DNA of 64,000 nt, from contig NC_063261.1 in the NCBI RefSeq assembly GCF_019578655.1, positions 868,001 through 932,000 on the forward strand, written 5' to 3'. This document shows, in pieces, positions 57,690 to 64,000 of this stretch. Positions within the stretch are counted from its first letter, which is position 1. Each line of letters starts with the position of its first letter. Under the pieces are notes generated by a model, which was not told the origin of the DNA, did no database searches, and was given only the letters and a program-made list of their open reading frames with translations. The position numbers and the translations under genes were made by a program. Source of the stretch: Ricinus communis. Taxonomy: Eukaryota; Streptophyta; Magnoliopsida; Malpighiales; Euphorbiaceae.

Positions 57690-59041
57690 TATCACATATT
57701 AGACGTTCATATTTAGGGGAGGTTCTGCCAAATTTTCAATAGAATTTACCATTTCAAAATTTTTAGACAGTCAGTCCTTGGAGTCTAGACATAGGGTTAA
57801 TTGTCAAATGTTTTAATGTTATTGATTGAATTATTTTTCGTTATTAGATAATACGTCAGTTCGGCTCACTCCACCCGAGACATCAAAGCAGAGCTAGGAG
57901 GTTGTCAAAGCAGTGAGTTAAAGTCATGTGTCTGTTTACATGTGTCATACCAAGATTTTATAAAATAGTTCTGATTACATGAATTAATATTTTAATTATT
58001 TATTTATTCACTATTTATATATATTTTATTTTATGTGTTATGATTTTATTGATTGCGTGTTGACTCGGGATGGGACGGTAGTAGAACATGCCACTTGATG
58101 GGTTGTATTAGGATCGCATGCGCACCGGTAGGAAACTGAGATAGATAGTAAAAAGGGTAAATTTTAAAAGAGTAAATTTAGGACTTACCCTGGTCGAGCA
58201 TTGCTCTCTAGGCTGAGTAGAGTGAGTTTGCCGGAGTAAAGGTCCCTGGTCGAGCATCACTCTCTAGGCGTTGGCTTATTTGGAAACCTAAATGACCTGA
58301 CTGGACTTAAGTACCCTGGTCGAGCTTCGCTCTCTGGGCGCCAGTCTTATTGGAGTAAGAGAGCCGAAAGGCTAAGACTGATAGTGATAATTAAGTGACC
58401 GGACTGGAGTTAAGGACCATGGTCGAGCTTCGCTCTCTAGGCGCCAGTTATGTTGGAATGAGAGAGTCGAGATGTTAGTGTTGGAATTAGGATTCTACTG
58501 AGGTACTCCGTCCCGTGATATGAAATAAAAATTTATTTTATTTTATTTTGCAGAAGCATAGCATGACATGTATTTTTATTTTAAATTAAGCAAATATTTG
58601 TATTGAAGTGTTTATATTCTTTTTGGGATATATGATTTTAACTCACTCTCGAGACTGACAGTATCAATTTCACTGTTTTTCAGGTGATTGTTAGTCTTCC
58701 TACAGTTCTTATCTAGCAGCCCGACTCCTTCATCATCGAGTTGATGTAATTGATTTTGGTATGTTTGACTTGTAAAATTTTAGATTCTCCGCAGTAGAAA
58801 TTTTAGACTTATCAGTTTGTAATTTTATATAAATTCAAGTCTTGCCTAATTATGCTGGCGGACCGAATTTAATTTATAGTACCCATTGATTGAAGATTAA
58901 TTGTGGAAAAAGTGCTTTGGATTGAGTCCGGATTTCAATTTGATTGAGTTAGTGAATAGTTAGGCTTACTACGGGATTTGGTGGCCTTAAGCCTTCCTAT
59001 TCCCTAATACGGGTAACGGCCCACAGATCTGGTCATGACAA
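57690..59041 (+). repeat. Tekay-related LTR fragment, inverted relative to the others
   Basis: It matches the reverse complement of the Tekay LTRs. GGGAGGTTCTGCCAAATTTTC near 57720 matches about 2260-2280. CTCCACCCGAG near 57879 matches about 2125. Four GGTCGAGC.T.GCTCTCT..GC repeat units lie at 58185-58445, and TTACTACGGG..TTGGTGGCC then TGGTCATGACA lie at 58963-59041. The U3 part with the TA tract is missing. The LTR 3' end TGACA abuts copia sequence with no recognised TSD. Divergence from the other copies is clearly greater, so this is an older or different subfamily. Confidence 0.82.
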
Positions 59042-59840
59042 ACCTTTGGCAACAAGTCTGGCTTTGTGTCTTTCAATATTGCCTTTTGAATCGCATTTGG
59101 TTTTGAAAATCCATTTGCATCCAATCTTTTTACATCCTTCAGGCAACTCAACAAGGTCCCAGACTTGAATTTAATCAATAGATTTTAACTGTTCTTCCAT
59201 AGCACTAATCCATTTAATTGTATCATCACAGTTCATGGCTTCTGAAAATGAACCTGGATCATTATTAATTCCTAAGTCCATTTATGACTCTTGTAGATAA
59301 ACTACATAATCATCAGAAATAGCAAATCTCCTTTCTCTTTGAGACCTTCTTACTATTACTTCTTGTTGTCCATTTACTATGGTTTCGTTATTGACATTTC
59401 CATCATGAAGCATTTGATCATGTATTTGTTGTTCTTGAATGTTATTGGGATGAGTAATAACATTAGGAACAACAATTGTAGAAGTTTTGGGTATAAGAAC
59501 TTCCACCCTAAATTCTTGAATACTAACATCATGTATTCTTTCGCTCCCACTAATTTCACCATTTTCAATGAACTTTGCATTTCCAGATTCAACAATTCTT
59601 GTACTATGATTAGGACAATAAAATCTATACCCTTTAGACTTTTTTGGATAACCAATAAAATAACCAATGGTTGTTTTTAAATCTAATTTCTTTTCATGTG
59701 GATTATAAATTCTTACTTCTGCTGGGCAACCCCAAATATGTAAGTGCCTCAAACTAGGTCTCCTTCCTGTCCATAGTTCAAAAGGTGTACTTGAAACTAC
59801 CTTAGCAAATACATAGCAGTTCTTAATGCATACATCCACA
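59042..59840 (-). pseudogene. Second copia element: integrase C-terminus and RT start
   Basis: 59282-59839 encodes the post-core integrase region (SSTPFELWTGRRPSLRHLHI, WGCPAEVRIYNPHEKKLDLK, TIGYFIGYPKKSKGYRFYCP) and the linker to RT (VIVRRSQRERRFAISDDYVV). 59042-59280 holds the first part of RT (IGCKWIFKTK-like, GNIERHKARLVAKG-like) in a shifted frame. RT is cut at 59041 by the Tekay LTR fragment; the catalytic RT centre and RNase H are lost. The sequence is more intact than the first copia copy. Confidence 0.88.
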
Positions 59841-60415
59841 ATGACAAGGGTAAAGAAGAATGACTCATCATACTCCTAACCATTTCCATTAAAGTATGAT
59901 TACGCTTTTTTGCAACACCATTTTATTTTAGTGTTCCTAGCATTGTGCATTGAGCACAAATACCATGTCTTTCAAGAAATTTAGCAAATGGACCTGGACA
60001 TTGTCCAAATTCATCATATTTTCCATAATATTCACCACCTCTATCTGACCTTATGATTTTTACTTTTTTATATAATTGCCTCTCAACCTCTTTAATGTAA
60101 ATCTCAAGTAAATTGATTGATTGAGATTTGTCATGCAATAGATAAATATGACCATAACAAGAAACATCATCGACAAAGGTAATAAAATATTTTTCTCCAC
60201 CAAAAGTTGGAGTATCAAAAGGACCACAAATATCAGTGTGTATAATTTCATTAAGTTGTGTGCTTCTCGTGGCTCCTTTCTTAATGTGTTTTATTTATTT
60301 TTCTTTAATACAATCAATACATACTTCAAGATCAGTAAAGTCCAAACTTGGAAATATTTTATTTCTTACTAATCTTTGTATCCTTTCTTAAAATATATGA
60401 CCCAAGCGTTTATGT
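59841..60415 (-). pseudogene. Second copia element: integrase core
   Basis: In minus order: zinc-binding part (HKRLGHI then EVCIDCIKEK), first catalytic D in HTDICGPFDTPTFGGEKYF, second D in IIRSDRGGEYYGKYD, and GPFAKFLERHGI. The third catalytic residue, E in the usual NGVAERRN, is lysine here: NGVAKKRN, codon AAA at 59908-59910. A stop precedes it. Integrase would insert the cDNA; this one lacks the DDE glutamate. Confidence 0.87.
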
Positions 60416-60910
60416 TACAAGTAAGCAAATCTTTTATTGACTAAACTATGTTTAGTACTGACATTATGATGCAAGGTCATTAATGTCTCAATAAAAGAAT
60501 TATCAAGTTTAAGCTTATAGAAACCATCACATAACAATCCAGAACCAATGATATTATTATTCTTAAATAAAGTTAAAGACCCATAACCAAACTTAAAATA
60601 AAATCCCGCTACATCGAGCTTTGATAAAGAAACTAAGTTGCGTGAAAATGTGGGTACATAAAGAGTTTGAAATAAATCCAAATAATGTCTTGTATCTAAA
60701 ATTAAATGATAAGTGCCAATGCCTTCAATAGAAGCTTTTTTTCCATTCCCCATGAAGATAAAACTTTCATTTGGCCTTATGGTTTGGATCGTAAGGAATC
60801 TCTGCATCGTATTAGAAAGATGGGCAGTGGAACCGGAATCAATCCACCAAGTATTTTACAGAACTTCAATAAAATTTGATTCAAAACATACTAAAGTGTA
60901 ATGCTTACCT
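60416..60910 (-). pseudogene. Second copia element: aspartic protease
   Basis: The active site WWIDSGSTAHLSNT (60825-60865) retains the D[ST]G triad. 60415-60807 continues with FIFMGNGKKASIEGIGTYHL, YVPTFSRNLVSLSKLDVAGF and the pre-integrase segment LLCDGFYKLKLD. One stop lies just upstream of the active site. Confidence 0.88.
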
Positions 60911-61752
60911 TTCTTTTCGAACCAAGCTTTACGTTTCAAGCAATCCTTCTTTAAGTGCTCGATTTTAACACAGAAGTGACACGTAACACTCTCATGTTTC
61001 TTCTTATGAGCAGCCTTAAGAGATTCATTTAGGTTGTGTAAACCTTTCTTCTTGCTCTTTCCACCTTTCTTTTTGTAACTCTTTCCAACTTCTTAATGAC
61101 TTAAAAGATGAACTGAATGAGCTCTTTGATTCTTTAATCTTGTCTCCTCTTGAACAAGCATACTGGTCAATTCATTTACATTCCATTTATCCTTTAAGTT
61201 GTTATAATTTGTTTGGAATGGACCATATTATTCAGGAGGTAAGGAGTTCAGTATAAACTGTACTAGAGAATACTCATCCACATTCATTCCTAAGGTCTTT
61301 AATTTTGCCGCTAAGGTAGTCATATCAAAAACATGCTCATGCATGGCACGTGAACCATAATATTTCATGTTGGTCAAATTACTCATCAATGTGCCAGCAA
61401 GTGACTTATCAGTTGTTTGAGAACGTTCCTCAATAAGCTTTTTAATTTCCTTAGCACTGTCAGTTTTAGGAATTGTACTCTTTAAGTTGTTTACAACAGT
61501 CATTCGCATAAATAATAAGCTTAATCTGTTCGATCTTTCCCAAGCTTTATATAAAGCTTTTTCTTCATTGCTACTTTCATCAATAATAGTAGCAGGTTTC
61601 TCAATTTGAAGTGCCAAATCAAGATCCAAAACATCTAAGTGAAACTGAACTTGTTCCCACCAATCAGAAAAGTTCAAACCATTAAATAATGGAATAAATG
61701 AAGCATGCGAATGAAGAGAAACGGGTATAGATACTGCAAATAAAAATAACAT
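60911..61752 (-). pseudogene. Second copia element: gag with zinc knuckle
   Basis: It starts at ATG 61752. The open stretch to 61228 encodes the copia gag (UBN2-type): FNGLNFSDWWEQVQFHLDVL, KALYKAWERSNRLSLLFMRM, TDKSLAGTLMSNLTNMKYYG, SRAMHEHVFDMTTLAAKLKT and LVQFILNSLPPE. A stop follows. Near 60980-60930 lies the zinc knuckle CHFCVKIEHLKKDC (CX2CX4HX4C complete). Gag binds and packages element RNA. The chosen ATG precedes a short hydrophobic run and could be a few codons off. Confidence 0.88.
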
Positions 61753-62258
61753 AGAATACTCATATGTTAATACTTTGATTCATAATATTTATTCCATAAA
61801 TTCAAATATAAACATAAAATATATCAAAGTTCTTCTTTAGGTGATAATAAGATATACTTATGTAAACAATTATAGGTAATTATATATGCATAACTAAATT
61901 TATTTTTCTATCTTTGGATATGAAAAAATAAAATTAGTATAACATACTAAACACCACGATTATGTTTATCAATTATAAAATAATTAATCAACCTTTGGGT
62001 TGATCCCTAAATATCTTATAATAAAAAATTTTAATTTACCCATAAATATACAAAAATCATAATGTCATTTAAATATAAAATTTTTGAGTAATTGAAAATT
62101 ATAATCTATAATTTGAAATTTATTTACTTTAAAAATTTGGTTACTTTGGTAACAAGCAAATCGTTCTTAAAAAAAACTTCAAAAATTTATAATAATATAT
62201 TTAAATAATATATTACTTTCATTAAATATTTAATTTAATTTCAATTAAGCATTAATTA

Positions 62259-62303
<45 letters not shown>

Positions 62304-62657
62304 CAAGAATTAAGGATGAATTTGGATTAAAAAAAATTATTAGGATGAAACTGTAAATTATTTCGGACTTAATTGGAAGAATAATAACTTTACGTGCAAT
62401 CTGATAAGTGAACAAAATTTTATAGGTTACAATGGACCTTGATCAAAAACACTAGATTTTTATTACAGTAGTGCGTGTGTCACCAAATTTACACAAAATT
62501 AGTCCAAAAACTAACATCAATAAATCTTAAACTTAATCTAAACCGTGCAAAATTAATCAATTTAATTTATATGCAAAAATAAGAATTAATTCTTGCATGC
62601 ATCTTCAACAACAGTAAATTCAACAAAATTATGGAAAAATATGATTTCTTAAACCAT
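61753..62657 (-). other. Copia leader, gene-free
   Basis: AT-rich untranslated stretch between PBS and gag. It contains the TA microsatellite at 62262-62299. I see no gene. Confidence 0.6.
62262..62299. repeat. TA dinucleotide microsatellite
   Basis: About 19 uninterrupted TA/AT units inside the copia leader. Confidence 0.95.
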
Positions 62658-62669
62658 GCCTTGATACCA
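62658..62669 (-). other. Primer binding site of the second copia element
   Basis: Minus strand TGGTATCAAGGC lies two bases after the LTR. The first eight bases match the initiator-Met tRNA complement (TGGTATCA). Confidence 0.72.
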
Positions 62670-62671
62670 CA

Positions 62672-63159
62672 TGTAAACTATATAGCCCATTAATCTAGAA
62701 CATCATGTTTTTCACCATTAAATAGAAGAAAGAAAACATACATTGATCCATGTTTAATAGAGTGTGATTTTTCTCCCTTTTCCCCTTATCTTATTGATGG
62801 ACACTCTAACCTTTAGATTTTATATTTGTTATAATTGTTGATGATATGGGTAGAGAGAGGACCAACTCTTATTTATAGACTAATGGTGGCTTTCTATCAA
62901 AGCACCAATATTTACAACCTTTCATGTTATAACCTTTTACCAATAGCCATAACTATTCAATTCACAACCTTTCATTAACCAATAAAATTTAATCACTGAT
63001 ATCTTATTATAATTATATGAGTTATTAATTTCTTACAATTATGTTAATTTTTTTTATTTAATTAGAAATCCGATAAATAAGGAAATCACCAACATAAATT
63101 TTAAAATTTCAGAATTAGTTAAAAAAATAATAATTCATTAAGGACCGGATGTTAGAACA
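62672..63159 (-). repeat. Copia 5' LTR of the second element (about 488 bp)
   Basis: In plus orientation it runs TGTAAACTATATAG ... GTTAGAACA; on the minus strand it is TGTTCTAAC ... TTTACA. A TATA box (minus CTATAAATAAGAG) lies at 62865-62877. No TSD can be checked because the element's other end is lost. Confidence 0.7.
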
Positions 63160-63247
63160 CAAAAAGATTTAGAAATGAAAATATTTGCTTTTGTATAATT
63201 AATTTTAGTGTCATTTTATCATGATTTCTCCATGGCTGACTATGCAG

Positions 63248-63468
63248 GGATTAATTGAAGAAAAAAACTGGACTCGTTCAACATCCCACTCTATGGACCA
63301 TCTACGGGAGAGTTGAAAAATGTGATTGAAGCAGAAGGGTAATTTAACATCAATGGAGTTGAGACATTCCACATAAGTTGGGATACAGGCATGGATGATG
63401 GTTGGAAGGATTCAACAGATAAGCATGCAACTGGGAAATATGTGGCAAATCGAATGCGAGATTTTTGT
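63248..63468 (+). pseudogene. SABATH methyltransferase exon fragment
   Basis: After TATGCAG (a plausible 3' splice site, 63241-63247) the sequence reads GLIEEKK, then in a shifted frame LDSFNIPLYGPSTGELKNVI, EAEG, stop, FNINGVETFHISWDTGMDD and ATGKYVANRMRD. This is the SABATH family pattern (carboxyl methyltransferases of salicylate, jasmonate, indole-acetate, loganate type), where KLDSFN.P.Y.PS..E....I..EGSF.I..LE.F...WD precedes KYVAN..RA. There is one frameshift near 63268 and one in-frame TAA near 63340. Other exons are not seen. Substrate cannot be told. Confidence 0.8.
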
Positions 63469-63479
63469 TACATCAAAGT

Positions 63480-64000
63480 AATATTTCTTAGTTCATGTCA
63501 TTGTTTAATTAAAGCAACATGGAGACAATTGAGACTATAATAATACCATATTACTTACTTGCGAAATAAGTAATTATCCTTAATAATTTAAGATATGAAA
63601 ATACTAAAATTAACAATTTTAGATTTATAATATTGGCCTAGTTACTATTAAATCACAAATTTTATACCTTTTAACAATTTTATCCAATTATTTAAAAAAT
63701 TTAAAATAAATACTCATATTTTTAATTTATTTTCTAAAATATTTTTGGCAACAAATTTTAAAATTTCGAATGAAAATGATGGGGCAAGTAAATTTTGCTT
63801 ACTAAAAGTAAGCAGAAACAATTGTTGTGTTTATATGTAAGATGTGTAAAAGGATGCATATATGCAAGGCTTTCAATGACATATTATTAAGTTCAAGACA
63901 AATTATTTTTTGAAAATTCACGATTATTATTCTTTTAGCAAACACAATTGATTTTCACGTCATTTTTTCTAATATTAAATTTTAAAAATTGTTATTGAAA
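63480..64000. other. AT-rich stretch, nothing recognised
   Basis: No supported coding region, repeat or element end is seen in this stretch to the window edge. It may be an intron or flank of the SABATH gene relic. Confidence 0.5.

Noticed and set aside
56097..61752. One large copia element split by a Tekay LTR
   Set aside because: The 3' LTR and polypurine tract are Sirevirus-like, while the pol on the other side lacks Sirevirus features and stops in early RT. About 1.5 kb of RT and RNase H is missing on both sides.

Overview
The window looks like heterochromatic, repeat-filled DNA of a flowering plant, most likely a eudicot. Every coding trace I can recognise except one belongs to a plant transposable element: Ty3/gypsy of the Tekay, Tat and Athila lineages, Ty1/copia including a Sirevirus-like LTR, a CACTA (En/Spm) DNA transposon, a hAT-type element, a LINE fragment and a foldback-like element. 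The LTR style makes me suspect Euphorbiaceae (for example castor bean), but I cannot verify this. The only host-type coding trace is a broken exon of a SABATH methyltransferase at 63248-63468. I see no rRNA, tRNA, CRISPR array or intact cellular gene.

Left part (1-23100). A minus-strand Tat element enters from the left edge (1-956, 9039-10520, LTR 11612-13565). A complete Tekay chromovirus with 5-bp target-site duplications (957-9038) splits it, and an Athila-type LTR fragment (10521-11611) lies between its leader and LTR. The Tat LTR abuts a second, plus-strand Tat remnant running from gag-protease (13566-16520) to a 3' LTR at 20902-23100. This second remnant has lost reverse transcriptase and integrase. 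It carries an antisense plant-mobile-domain (PMD) gene at 18790-20045, upstream of the 3' LTR.

Middle part (23100-40050). A LINE 3' fragment is followed by a minus-strand copia element (23759-24312 and 37466-40046). A 13.15-kb CACTA transposon (24313-37462, TSD ACC) splits that copia element. The CACTA encodes broken TNPD-type and TNPA-type proteins. Inside its TNPA-like gene sits a foldback element (26018-30089, TSD CTTGA), and inside that a solo Tekay LTR (27623-29806, TSD CCACA). A hAT-type element (35714-36963) lies elsewhere in the CACTA. This gives four nesting levels, with three of the insertions fixed by duplications readable in the sequence.

Right part (40050-64000). A plus-strand Tat element (LTR in two pieces, PBS at 49244, gag-protease-RT-RNase H-second RNase H-integrase to 56096) has its 5' LTR split by a complete non-autonomous Athila (40209-47470, TSD GGAAT). 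That Athila keeps gag and protease but has no RT, RNase H or integrase. The Tat integrase is cut by a Sirevirus-like LTR (56097-57245). Next come a Tekay LTR fragment (57690-59041), a copia element truncated inside RT (59042-63159), the SABATH exon and AT-rich DNA.

I could not run alignments. Element boundaries come from reading terminal motifs, flanking duplications and homology between copies within the window. Domain names come from recognised protein motifs.
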